Source: Sphaeroforma sirkka (Eukaryota; Opisthokonta; Ichthyosporea; Ichthyophonida). Taken from it: a DNA stretch of 21,106 bases. The number at the start of each line of letters is the position of its first letter. Position 1 is the first letter of the stretch. This document shows, piece after piece, positions 1 through 10,500 of this stretch. The stretch spans positions 1-21,106 of the forward strand of contig LUCW03001158.1 of the NCBI GenBank assembly GCA_001586965.3, written 5' to 3'. A program made the translations under genes and the position numbers. The notes under the pieces are model-generated. The model searched no databases, was not told where the DNA came from, and saw nothing but the letters and a program-made list of their open reading frames with translations.

Positions 1-180
1 ACCATTCATGACTCCTACAGAGTTAGAAGATATAACATTGTGATTAATCTGATTGGAACCATTTGTAACATTTCGATAATTCTGATTTGAACCATTCACG
101 ACTTCTACAAATCCAACCATTTATGACTTCTACAATATTTATAGATATGACATTGTAATTATTCTGATTTGAACAATTAT
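1..180. repeat. Degenerate tandem repeat, about 57-bp unit
   Basis: A full unit at 1-57 and another at 116-172 have the same length and share the start ACCATT.ATGACT.CTACA and the end ATTCTGATTTGA (ATCTGATTGGA in the first). Shortened units lie between them at 58-90 and 91-115. The copies are diverged, so this is an old array, probably cut by the window edge. No gene is visible in it. Confidence 0.6.
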
Positions 181-442
181 GACGTAACAAAAACTACGGA
201 GCCTATTAGCTTCATTTTTCTTTCTACCACCGCAAAAATTTAGACGTGCTGTGCTACACTGAAGAGGTAGTTAAACGTTGACTTCACGACTATAGCGCAC
301 ATATGTCAGACAATACAACCGACACAATATTTTAAAACGTATAGAACTTCACCCGCCTGCAAGCTCTGCACGAAGAATTATCAAAGCCACAGAGCTGACC
401 GATCTGGTATTGTGTTAACACAATGGTGTGTATCAAAATAGC

Positions 443-595
443 ACCACAGGATCGATACAAAATCCTATACCAAGTACAAACTATCGAAATAAAACCGTAG
501 GGTTGATACAATGTCTAATACAGTTAGGACTGTCAAAATAAACCATGAGATTTTCTGGTACATCGAAAGCTACATTGGATACAACACAAAACCAC
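443..595. repeat. Degenerate tandem repeat, about 48-51-bp unit
   Basis: Units begin ACCACAGG at 443, ACCGTAGG at 494 and ACCATGAG at 542, and each of the first two ends in AAATAAA or a close variant. Each also contains a GATACAA-like segment. Divergence is high. A 62-codon reading frame at 511-699 crosses it, but it has no recognisable features and I do not call it a gene. The rest of 181-789 is AT-rich flank with nothing I recognise. Confidence 0.45.
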
Positions 596-789
596 AGACA
601 CCCGATATATCAATAACTTCTGTTGCAGATACGAATCGGCAACGTCGCGATTCTGTGCGTGATGATACTTTTTGCACCTTACCAGAATATCACAAATAAC
701 CAGCCCTGACATGCGGACAGCTTGTAGTGATTATCTATTTATATAGTTATAGATGGTGTCACACCTAGTATAGATTCGCCACCACTGAC

Positions 790-2625
790 TTATACACTCG
801 TCTTAGCGCTCGTGTCTCTGAGCGAGTATGTCTTCATGCTGCTGTCTAATTGAGAGTGTGAATCAATGTTACTGTCTTCCATAGACACGCCAACATGTTC
901 ACCCACCCTCAGTAGCCTCTCGCGCATAAACCCAACATATCCGTAGACACACACAGACAGGAAGCTGAAGATCATGCCCGCGATAAACATCAGTCCCCCC
1001 TCAGTCCCTGTTGTGTTGTTGGAGTCATATAGCCAGATTGAATGTAGTGGGATTCCAATCGCCAGTGCGGCTACAATTGCCGTGCTCATGGTACCTTGTG
1101 CACGTGCCTGTCGGCGTGAGCCGTAGCGCGAACTGGCAATGATAGCCGCCACCATTGGCGATGCAATACCCACCGACACTAGAGCCATCCCCACGTAGAA
1201 CAGCCCCTGCCACACCATCACAGACAGGAAGAATGCCAACTGGGCAAGGAAGACAAAGATGGCCAGAATGAACAAGACGCGCTCCCCACCCCCCAGCGTC
1301 ACACTCAGCGGCCCTGCACCGACCACTGCCAAGGCTCCTATAGGCGACACGTAGATGAAGATCAGCTCCATATCCCCTTGCTCAAAGTCAAACGCCGACA
1401 TGGAGAAGCTGGCCAGCACACTTGTAACGGCCATAGCCAGGTGGAAGAAAAAGAGCCCACACGCCACCCACACCAGGAACGGGTCATTCCAGGTCTCACG
1501 CATGTCATGCATCAGCAACATGATCTTCTCCTTGATACTTAGACCCTCGGTCGGAGGATGTACCTTATCTGGATTGTTCTCGAACTGTGCGTGGAAACTG
1601 CTATCATCCAGCGACTTGACTGTCTCCAGGATACGTTCCGTGCCAGTGTCAGAGAAGGCGTTCTTTAGCTTGACCCCTGGTTCATTAACCGTCTCGTCAT
1701 CGTTGATTGCCGTCGGCTTACTGTTGGGACCAGCACTGGACAGGGTGATGGAGGACTGAGTGTTGTCTACGTTAATTGTGCTGTTATTGTAGTCCCCATC
1801 GTGTGAACTGGGTACTTTCTCCTGTGCCGTATCATCTGCTGATTCGTCCATATCTCCGTTACTCAGCGAAGCCTTTCCCTGGTACAGAGAAGGCCGTCTA
1901 CCAATGATCACCAACGCCGTTTCGGGTAATACAAAGAAGGCACCTATAGCGAGTACACACACAGCTCCAATAAGTGATACCCAGACTATCCCGTAGTTCT
2001 CCAAAAACATACGTTTGATACCAATGCCAATAAGGCCACCCAATGCTCCACAAACGGTGTTCACGACATTGAAGACAGTGAAAGAAAATGCTTGTGCCTT
2101 GTCATTACCGTCCCCGATGATGTCGGAGGTGATTGCGTTGAACAAAGATTGTAGCACGGTGCTATTACCCACGATGATGGAGGCGATATAGACCACCCAT
2201 GTGTAACCCTCCAGTAGCGACATAAGTAAAAACACAATGAACGCAATAGTGAGTGCCCACAAGGCATAGAGCACCACTGGTTTCCTACCGTACACATCAG
2301 CAATGGACGCTAGAATGGGAATGGTGAGTGTACTAGTAACCAGCTTCACACTTGTAGCAACTCCTACAATATCCTGGCCTTGATTTAACACATAACTTCT
2401 ATCGCCACAGAATTCCGACCCCGACCACAATGGCGACCCAGGCTCTATGCTGGGGTCAACAGGTGTGTCACAGGAGATGTTCGAGCGAACAAATGGCAGA
2501 ACCAAATCGTTGCTAAGGATGATTAGGACCTGGCACACAGCACTGATAAATAGTACTCGTTTCAATCCACGGAGAGTGAGCGCAAGTATTCCCCACCACT
2601 CCTTCACCTTTGCAATCACAACCAT
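790..2625 (-). CDS. Major facilitator superfamily (MFS) transporter, intronless
   Basis: The 611-residue protein is a polytopic membrane carrier of the MFS; the substrate cannot be read from the sequence. About 12 hydrophobic segments fall in two six-helix halves. The first helix is near residues 24-44. A non-cytosolic loop at about 46-80 holds two Cys (52, 73) and an NIS sequon at 49. The loop after helix 2 carries the MFS signature A core ADVYGRKP at 109-116, and a PET motif at 234-236 closes helix 6. A hydrophilic, Ser/Asp/Asn-rich linker of about 150 residues (roughly 240-382) separates the halves, followed by helices at about 383-565 and a polar C-terminal tail. The start is the first ATG of the frame. 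The whole protein is one exon, unlike the two repeat-filled genes to the right. It could be an MFSD- or drug-resistance-like carrier, but I cannot assign a subfamily. It is transcribed away from the SLC37-like gene across a 4.9 kb gap. Confidence 0.9.
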   Translation of the reverse strand: MVVIAKVKEWWGILALTLRGLKRVLFISAVCQVLIILSNDLVLPFVRSNISCDTPVDPSIEPGSPLWSGSEFCGDRSYVLNQGQDIVGVATSVKLVTSTLTIPILASIADVYGRKPVVLYALWALTIAFIVFLLMSLLEGYTWVVYIASIIVGNSTVLQSLFNAITSDIIGDGNDKAQAFSFTVFNVVNTVCGALGGLIGIGIKRMFLENYGIVWVSLIGAVCVLAIGAFFVLPETALVIIGRRPSLYQGKASLSNGDMDESADDTAQEKVPSSHDGDYNNSTINVDNTQSSITLSSAGPNSKPTAINDDETVNEPGVKLKNAFSDTGTERILETVKSLDDSSFHAQFENNPDKVHPPTEGLSIKEKIMLLMHDMRETWNDPFLVWVACGLFFFHLAMAVTSVLASFSMSAFDFEQGDMELIFIYVSPIGALAVVGAGPLSVTLGGGERVLFILAIFVFLAQLAFFLSVMVWQGLFYVGMALVSVGIASPMVAAIIASSRYGSRRQARAQGTMSTAIVAALAIGIPLHSIWLYDSNNTTGTEGGLMFIAGMIFSFLSVCVYGYVGFMRERLLRVGEHVGVSMEDSNIDSHSQLDSSMKTYSLRDTSAKTSV

Positions 2626-3654
2626 CGTGTCAATCCTTTGGTTCTCTATCGCGATCGACTATACTATAATCTAGCCGTCTTCAATGACTATCAATCAATA
2701 AGATTGTCGAACAAAAGTCAGACGTGATATCATGCACCCAAATACTAATCCAAATACTAAGTTACGGATAACAGCGAAAGCTATGTACGATCCATCCCCC
2801 TTTCACGACTTGGACTCGTTTGTGTGTAAGAAATACAGCACAAACTGTGATCTATGTACAAACCGTTTAGCACTATGCTTCTCTTTCAATCCGCCAGAGG
2901 AGCTTTTAAAAAAAAAACATTTTTAAAACGTCAATCCGTTTAAAAAAAAGGATTAAATTTTAAAGTTGCAAGTACTCGCAATGTGTAAACTTAAAAAAAC
3001 GTTTATTCAGGGTATATAAAAAACTGGACACCCTGAGAGATAGAAACTCAGGAAGATTGAATATTTTCTTAACAAAAAAGGGCTCTGAACATGCACCCGT
3101 AGCAACAACCAGGGCCATGTGTATGTAGTTTTTAACGTATATTCATTCAAAGATTTTAAATGCAGAACGCATTGATATATATATATATTTACATACTTAG
3201 CAGTATAAAATTTAAAAAACACACATCTCAGAGTTCCAGACTCCCTGTTTTAAAAAAAAAAAAAATTGTGAACTTGTAAGTTGTATCGGCTCATGGATAT
3301 GGAGTTAAGGGTATTTTTATTCAAATTACAGCCCCATAAATATGTACAAACCTGTCTCTCAACTCTCTCTACTGGTAAATAGAAAGTAGAGACTAGTAGA
3401 GAGAGACTATCGGTGTTTTTAGAAAAATAACTGTTTTATAAATGTTCGTTTGAGGAGGGTATGTTATAAAACTCTCTTGTTTTTAACTGATTGGAGTCAA
3501 ATGTAGCTGACCAAATGATTTCCCCAAAATCAATTTTTGATTCGAGTCTCAATTTTTGACAGTTCACTGAGTACAGTCGGATAAGGCGTAATTTATTTTA
3601 TTACACCAACCTTGTATAATAATGCGGATATGTGCTACGAGAGTTCGTTTGGGA

Positions 3655-3905
3655 GAAGTGTGTGTGTGTTTATGGAGGAAAAGAGTGAATGAGTGTGGAG
3701 TGGGTGTTTACGTTAGGGATGTGTGAGTTAGTGTGTGTGTTATACTGATTGAGCGTGTGTGAGATTGTGAAATGTGTACACATCACATATATGTGTGAGT
3801 GTGAGTGGGTAGGTGTGCGGGTGACGTGGTGTGTGTGTGTGTGTGTGTGTTTGTTTGCTGGTGATACGGTCATGTACGATCTGTACTCTTGGGTGTGTGG
3901 GGTGC
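3655..3905. repeat. GT-rich stretch with a pure (GT)11 core
   Basis: The plus strand is dominated by TGTGTG and GAGTGTG variants for about 250 bases, with an uninterrupted GT run at 3829-3850. Frames through it on both strands (rich in Thr/His or Val/Cys) are by-products of the dinucleotide and are not annotated. Confidence 0.8.
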
Positions 3906-4591
3906 TGTGGCCTGTGGGAGACATATTTATTATTTTGCCTGAATAAGAACAAATAGACTACGTACATCTACGTAAGCTTTCAGTCCCCGCGGCGTCCCAG
4001 CCGTGATTTATTTAGCAAAGTAGAGAGGGTCATGGATTTCTAAATTGTTTTCACAGTCATCAAGTATCTCAATTTCGCACTTATGATAAACACGTTATTT
4101 GTAAAGATATGGACTATAGCTGGCTGATTATGACCGACCATTTCGGACATACAGGACAATCTTGGTACCCTGGTAAATGCACCCTGTGAATTTATTTAGG
4201 GCTATATACAGTACAAAGTTGAATGGAAAGGCTTGGGAAATATTACTACTAACGACAATATGAATAGTTGCAAAATCAGAAATATTTCTTCAATTGTTTC
4301 GGATTTTGTCCTAAAAATAAATGCATATTGTAGTGCAGTGTGCAGTCATTGCAGTGTTAAAGCCCAACCATCGGTTCTGGAGACTTGAGCGTTGGTTGAG
4401 CGTAGTCAAGTATATTAGCCCGCTGGTCGCTACACTGTCCCTTGATATTGACGTTGTTCATATTCTAGAAATTAAGGTATTGATAATTGATAGAGATGTC
4501 TAGAGCACAGCCTCCACAGTCTACTAACACGATTGGTCTGTCTGTTATGTGCGTTATTAGTGACTTAGTGTCTAGTGACTAGCGTGGCACC

Positions 4592-4615
4592 TTCACAAGT
4601 TCACAAGTTCACAAG
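4592..4615. repeat. Three perfect tandem copies of TTCACAAG
   Basis: The octamer TTCACAAG is repeated three times head to tail without a mismatch. It is a short recent tandem duplication with no visible function. Confidence 0.85.
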
Positions 4616-5130
4616 TGTCATATTGTCAGAAAAAAATATGCAAGGGTTATCGCTTTCTAGTTGTTTTTCATTGGTCAGTTTTGCATTTCGTGGCCAAAAG
4701 TGTAATAATAGGTGCACAATCGTGGGCAGAAAATCGAAAAAATTGAGGTCCAAATTGAAACAGTAAAACGTTGAAACGTTCTCAGACGAAAACGTAAAAA
4801 TAAAACGTTCAACTTCTATATCAATATAACTTATCTTTATGAGGTTAGGGACTGCAAATTGTTCCCTCGGTTGTCTAGGGTTTATTTGGACTTGAATGGC
4901 TATCGAGATTTATATAAAAACCAATAAAACCCAAAAGTGTATTCTTTTTTTAAACTAAAACAAAAGGACAGTAGTAATTAATAAATAGTGTCTGCTGACT
5001 AGTCACCAGTTGTCGTGACTGTGATAAAAACAAAAACAGAATTGTGAATTTAAAATAAAAAAATGGACTTTTGAGTTTGGAGTTTGGATTCTTCTATCAA
5101 TTTCACTGTATTTTGTTCGTTTTTTTTGTT

Positions 5131-5153
5131 TTTTTTGCTATATCACCAGTCCC
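5131..5153 (+). repeat. Left terminal inverted repeat of the transposon relic
   Basis: It begins in a T-run and contains TATATCACCAGTCCCA. It pairs with the inverted copy at 6506-6531 through roughly 21 of 23 positions once a four-base insertion on the right side is allowed. Confidence 0.5.
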
Positions 5154-5532
5154 AGGCCAAATAATGACGAGTCGTCACTAATACGCCAATTTGTACTGAA
5201 TTTTCTAATATTTTAAATAAAACCAGCTTGACCCAGCTCTGGTATAAAGTCTCTGGCTCCGCTCAAATAAAGACGAGTCGTCACTTCCCTGAAAACAAAT
5301 TGAGTCATGATTCTTATTGAATAATCGTGCCTCATTTCAGGATACTGTTTTGTTTTTAAGAATTCCTATCTTAATAGTTCAAAATTATACCTGATTATTA
5401 TTAGGAAAAATTAAAAATAAGGTGCCAAAACGCGAGCGTGGGGACCGTCCATTTTTGACAATTTTCAGCCTTTTTTTTCAATAAATATTTTATTCCAACT
5501 TTTTATTTTAAAAAACATTTTGCCTATAGACT

Positions 5533-5934
5533 TTATTTCATAATATCATTGTACTGCTTCAAGCTGCCGTTGTACCCTGGCTCGTGGAATAGCTCAAAGC
5601 ATGTCTTGCGTTTACCCACCATTGCTCGCATGCACAGACGAACTTGGCAACGCGTGCACGTCTGTGCAGTGTGATTTTTGCACCCCCATACAATACATCT
5701 TCTATAAGCATCTCGAGATACTATACAATTCATCCTGGAAGCTGCTTCACCTTCGACGCCAACCAGCTCCACGAGATGTTCCCCGTTTTTCACGACAAAA
5801 AGCTTGGCTAGTTCTATATTCTTCAAACTTACAACACGTTCTTCAACTTCTGCAGGACTAATCGTTATAGCCGGCTGTCTAATATTCATTCTTGACACGG
5901 TGGCTGCTCCCTGCTCCTGTATAAGCCGTTGCAT
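5533..5934 (-). pseudogene. Transposase C-terminal fragment with zinc ribbon
   Basis: The frame is 133 codons from its first ATG. The last third has the Cys/His pattern of the C-terminal zinc ribbon found in piggyBac-type (DDE_Tnp_1_7) transposases: C-x4-C, then C-x2-C in TCTRCQ, then LC, then CFELFHEP. A segment EHLVEL about 30 residues upstream recalls the HxLV stretch that often precedes this ribbon. None of the catalytic DDE domain is recognisable upstream, so the frame is only a tail, either of a dead element or of a captured domain. The frame stays open for about 18 codons above the ATG before a stop. It sits inside a pair of inverted repeats, which supports a transposon origin. It could still be a small expressed zinc-ribbon protein. 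Confidence 0.5.
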
Positions 5935-5936
5935 TG

Positions 5937-6236
5937 CTAAAATACCATCCTGATGCCTGATTTCGACTGTAATGGCTCGATGTTATTCTGTGAATACTCT
6001 CTATGATAGACAGGAGCCACTGTCGGTAGATATGTATACGGGTGGTAACGATTAGCATTGTCTTTGTGAGCATCAAAGTGTCCTTTGTGATGCATGCTCG
6101 TGTTGTAGTCACTGTAGAATGTGTGTTGCATGTGATACTCGTTGATAGGATGAAATTCTCCTTCACGCCTTTGGTGCTGTGGATGTATGTATGAGATATG
6201 GTTGGGATTTGGTAACCCGAGATGTCCCCTAACCAT
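5937..6236 (-). CDS. Uncertain His/Tyr-rich reading frame, 99 codons
   Basis: This frame lies immediately upstream of the zinc-ribbon frame on the same strand but in a different phase. It starts at an ATG and is unusually rich in His, Tyr and Asn, with clusters such as HPYTYLP and EYHMQHTFY. I recognise no family. It may be a remnant of the same transposon's coding region, a separate small exon, or chance. Composition looks more protein-like than neighbouring shadow frames, but nothing proves translation. Confidence 0.2.
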   Translation of the reverse strand: MVRGHLGLPNPNHISYIHPQHQRREGEFHPINEYHMQHTFYSDYNTSMHHKGHFDAHKDNANRYHPYTYLPTVAPVYHREYSQNNIEPLQSKSGIRMVF

Positions 6237-6505
6237 AATAGTATACCCTGTGTATACGTGTTTGAATTAGCTGTTAGCTGTTCAATATTTGTTCATGTGT
6301 TTCCTTGACAATTTTTGAGAAATATAACCGGGTCACGTATGTTTTTGGACGGAAATTTAACGCTGAATCTATTCCGATAAACTCCGCCCGGCCTAAATAA
6401 ATATTTCAGGGGGGAAATATGGGAACTGACGCGCGTTAAGCATAGTGACGACTCGTCACCGTTTCAAAAAACAAATCTGGGCCAGATTTTTGAAATGACT
6501 ATTTG

Positions 6506-6531
6506 TGGGACTAGTGATATCAAGCGCAAAA
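6506..6531 (-). repeat. Right terminal inverted repeat of the transposon relic
   Basis: On the plus strand it reads TGGGACTAGTGATATC then AAGCGCAAAAA. Its reverse complement aligns with 5131-5153. The palindrome GTGACGACTCGTCAC lies about 47 bases inside it, whereas on the left the first palindrome copy lies about 12 bases inside. Confidence 0.5.
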
Positions 6532-6839
6532 ACCAGCTATTTAGCACGTCTAAATAGTGTAGAAAGAGAGTCGTGTTGGATAGAGCCGGACCATAGAGAG
6601 TCCTTCAAAAAAAAGGACTAAAGTTCTCCCTTCTGCGGCGGCTTTTGTTCTTTGTTAAAAATATAGGCTTCTAGCGAAATAAAAATCCAAATTAACCTAA
6701 GTACCAATTAAATCATGTTAATATATCAGCGATTGGTTCAAAATTGAAGAAGGAATTCGGTATTTAGTTTTAACTTGATTTTTCACAGGTCAGATTCTCA
6801 TAAGAGTTTGTCCAGGGTTGTCTGGAGAATCAAAGTTCA

Positions 6840-6965
6840 GAGTTCAGGCCGAGGGCTTCAGGCCTTCAGGCGCTTCAGCCTTTCAGCCTTCCCCCTACAA
6901 GCTCCTTCAGGCCAACCTATTTGCCAAACTGTCTTGAGTCTTCAGTCTTCACTCTTCACTCGGGT
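6840..6965. repeat. CTTCAG-type short-motif cluster
   Basis: Between 6840 and 6965 the hexamer CTTCAG and near variants (CTTCAGG, TTTCAG, CTTCACT) recur more than ten times at irregular spacing. This makes a locally GC- and pyrimidine-rich patch in an AT-rich background. It looks like a decayed simple repeat. No gene is seen here or in 6966-7509, the presumed promoter region of the next gene. Confidence 0.5.
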
Positions 6966-7509
6966 TCTTTTTGGATGTGAAAACTAGACAAAAAAATATA
7001 TATAAAAACCTCAACATCATGCCTGCGGCTGCAGAAGTGTAGCTTGATACCACTGATTGCTCGCCAAACCTCGAACGGTCTATTGCAAGCGCCACTTAAA
7101 ATATAGTTTCACAAAGTGACCAATCTGGTATCCAATATATGAGTCTATAATCTGTCGCTTATCCACTTAGAAGAGAGCATGGGCAAATCTATATCGAATA
7201 GAAAAACCATGAGACTGAAGACTGAAAACAACAACAAATGGGCATGAGCGTAAAAGACTAAGGTCAAAATGTGAAGTTGTTTCCCCACTCTTAGGCCCAA
7301 TTCGGCTCCATGAATTCAGTGCTCAGTCCCAGCTGTGGCAATTTCCCGCCGTCCACTCCTATGCAGTCATAGCCTTCTTATTAAAAATAGAATAGTCCTG
7401 ATGAGTTCACTCGCTGAGGAAGTGTGTAGCTGTGCAATGTGCATATACGATCGACATATTTAAAAAACACAGACAGATATCGATGCGTATGGCATAGCCA
7501 GCTGCTATA

Positions 7510-10500
7510 ATGTCGCGCGACAATGATGATATTGAGATGGAGGAGTATCTGGTGGATAGAGTGCCTACGGGAAAGGTGGTCAGGTGTGATGGGAATATCA
7601 CCTTCCTGCGCTGGCGTGTGATCTTGGGCACATTTATGGGATATATATTAATATATGTATTACGAAAGCCACTGAGTTTAGCCAAAAGTGACATGGCTCT
7701 CGAATTGACCCTCTCTCCGACAGACTTAGGTTTGTTAGACACAGCTTTCTTATTACCATATGGTCTGTGTGCGATCTTCTTCAGTGGACTAGGCGATGTG
7801 CACGGTGCCAACAACGTAGCATCCTTAGCGATGATCGGTGCTGCCCTAAGCTATGCCACGATAGGGGCTCTAAGTAGTCTCTTTCCCATCTTCCTGGCCA
7901 GTTTTTTTAATGGAGCCTTCCAAGCTGTGATTTGGCCCAATTTAGTCAAGTGCGTGTCGCTTTGGCTTAGCTCTTCCAGTTCAAATGTATATGGTCTGTG
8001 GTCTGCCTCTCCATTCATAGGCGCGGCTATATCCACGTGGGTGGGGGCCTGGATCATTGGTATGTTAATGTCTCACAACCAGTCCGGGATTATCTTGCAT
8101 ATTTGGTATGCGATGACTAGATATCCAATTTATATGCTAAGTGATGACTAGCATATTGTGCGGTTGACTCCCGGCTATGGTTGTTAGTCTGCTGGTATTC
8201 GAATGTCGAATGCCAAGCTGTGACTTCTGAAAGCGATCACCCACGCATGCCATGTGTTTTTCTCGGAATGTATCCAAGTGCGATCCTTGATTGTCGGTAC
8301 ATTTCTAAATGAGCGACCTCATTTGGTCTGGTATCAGTTCATTTCCACCTAAAGGAAGCGTTCTGATGAAGCTGTTGTCGGGCTTTCAACCAAATGAGTT
8401 CTTGTTTGGTGATCGTACGGGTTCGCAGTGGCACTACCCATGCCTACACATATACATACTTTCAGGCTGATCACTATCATGTCTTCGGCTGTTGGTTGGT
8501 TGCTAACATAGGGACATGTGTTACTTAATAGTTCGTTACAAATATTTATTGTTCGCATCAGCATTGTTTCGCATAAACAGTATTCATTATTGTATGCGCA
8601 TAATTCATAGTATCTTACGGGTTTTTAAATCAAGGCTCAAATTTGTGCTCTTGTTATCAGGTATATATTGACCAGTTTAAACTAAGTTTCCGTTTGAATC
8701 TTTTCAAACTATATTCCGAAACTACTGGAATTGTAATACGATACAACGGTCACTTCCCCATTTGTCGACGTTGTATCTACCCCAGTTGCAGTGTTCATTC
8801 CTGATTGAGTGTGTTAGACATAGGGTGTTTCGCAACATATTTTATAAAAGCAGACACTTGTGGCCGCATACGAATAAAAGTATTTTAGCAATATATATGT
8901 ATATATATATATATGTACTCTAGTGTTGTAGGCGTATATATCATACAGTATACAGTTGGTTCTATCTGATTTTATAGCCATCGGTTTGGTAATGATACAT
9001 TTCGGTAACATCTATATGCACGATTTCACTGAGGACTCTTAGACTTATGAACATGTTCAATACGGTTATGTTAGTATTGAAATCGCGTGGTTGTAGCGGT
9101 AAGATATATCTTACCACACTTTTTAGTGAGTATGCAGAGTCGCAACTGCAAAACAAGCACGTGCATATGCTTTGTCTAGGTTATCTCGAGCTGTTGTTGA
9201 AGTATTATAATAGATATATCAGAACTGTCTTGTGTGCGGCAGTACTGCAACTCTGGTGAGTGACTGCCGCTTCTATGAGGATCGAGCCTACTCTGACCCC
9301 TTCCTACCATCCTCACGATATCTTGGTTGTTCGTCACGCTTACATAACACTGTGGTCATAGTCCCTTCGATATGCCACCCCACAATTGCCATTGATTGCG
9401 GTACTAGGGCTTTTCCCTGTTGTGCCCTGTGGTGCGTGTTCTAAGGGTTTGTCTGTAGTGCCCTGTGGTGTGTGTTCTAGGGTTTCTGTCTGTAGTGCCC
9501 TGTTTTGCGTGTTCGAGGGTTTCTTCTGTAGTGCCTTGTGGTGTGTGTTCTAAAGTTTTTGTCTGTAGTGCCCTGTAGTTTGTTCGAGGCTTTCTGACTG
9601 TAGTGCCCTGTGGTGTGTGTTCTAAGGGTTTGTCTGTAGTGCCCTGTGGTGTGTGTTCTAGGGTTTCTGTCTGTAGTGCCCTGTGGTGTGTGTTCTAGGG
9701 TTTCTGTCTGTAGTAGTGCCCTGTGGTGTGTGTTCTAGGGTTTCTGTCTGTAGTGCCCTGTCTTGCGTGTTCTAGGGTTCTGACTGTAGTGCCCTGTGGT
9801 GTGTGTTCTAGGGTTTCTGTCTGTAGTGCCCTGTGGTGTGTGTTCTAGGGTTTCTGTCTGTAGTGCCCTGTGGTGTGTGTTCTAGGGTTTCTGTCTGTAG
9901 TGCCCTGTGGTGTGTGTTCTAGGGTTTCTGTCCAGTGCCCTGTGGTGTGTGTTCTAGGGTTTCTGTCTGTAGTGCCTTGTGGTGTGTGTTCTAGGGTTTC
10001 TGTCTGTAGTGCCCTGTCTTGCGTGATCTAGGGTTCTGACTGTAGTGCCCTGTGGTGTGTGTTCTAGGGTTTCTGTCTGTAGTGCCCTGTCTTGCGTGTC
10101 TCGTTCACGTCGACAGTTGTTTAACCCACTCCTCTGTCATTCCTTCCCCCCCATCAGACAGCTGGGGGTGGCGCAGCCTGTTCTTCTGGCCGTCTGTGAG
10201 TGTGGTGCTGGGTGCGCTGTTCATCAAGAAGTACTGCGCCGACCCGTTACACTACAACGTGCATGCGTTACACCTGCCCACTGTGGTTAACAGCACATCC
10301 TCCGCAGTGGTGCGTCGGTTGACTACCCTGCAGGTGTTCCAGGTGGTGGGTGTCGTGCAGTTGTCCATGGCGCTGTTCTTTGCTAAGATGGCACGGTATG
10401 GCCTGATGCTGTGGCTGCCCTACTACTCGGTGACTGTCCTGAAGTTCACCCCAGCCCTGGGCGCTAACCTGTCGCTGGCCTTTGAGTTGGGGGGGGCCTT

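Larger units (their letters stand above)
2626..5130. other. Intergenic, AT-rich, no convincing gene
   Basis: This stretch separates the MFS start from a transposon relic. It is AT-rich with many A and T homopolymer runs (for example near 2908-2920, 3250-3265 and 5121-5137). Short frames exist (2732-2926, 3007-3222, 4321-4503, 4575-4766), but they show no family motif, splice-consistent partner or composition that suggests coding. The promoter of the MFS gene should lie near 2626-2800. A TATA-like run occurs in the antisense of 2660-2675, but I cannot fix a start site. Confidence 0.5.
5131..6533 (-). mobile_element. Decayed DNA transposon, probably piggyBac-like
   Basis: The stretch is bounded by an imperfect inverted repeat. 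TTTTTTGC, TATATCACCAGTCCCA at 5131-5153 matches the reverse complement of 6506-6531 (TTTTTGC, a 4-base insertion, then GATATCACTAGTCCCA). Inside each end lies a 13-15 bp near-perfect palindrome: GACGAGTCGTCAC at 5166-5178 and 5272-5284, and GTGACGACTCGTCAC at 6445-6459. This resembles the subterminal motifs of DNA transposons. The only recognisable coding remnant is the zinc-ribbon C-terminus of a transposase at 5533-5934, minus strand. At about 1.4 kb it is too short for a complete piggyBac element, so it is an internally deleted or eroded copy. The outer termini and a TTAA target duplication could not be fixed, and the family name rests on the zinc ribbon only. Confidence 0.5.

Noticed and set aside
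3670-3967. Thr/His-rich and Val/Cys-rich frames on both strands
   Set aside because: All are translations of the GT/AC microsatellite.
5601-5861. 86-codon plus-strand frame over the zinc-ribbon region
   Set aside because: It is a shadow of the minus-strand transposase tail; only the minus strand shows the Cys/His ribbon pattern.
9400-10105. Possible CRISPR array
   Set aside because: The 37-bp units follow each other directly with no unique spacers, and the context is a eukaryotic intron. It is a minisatellite.
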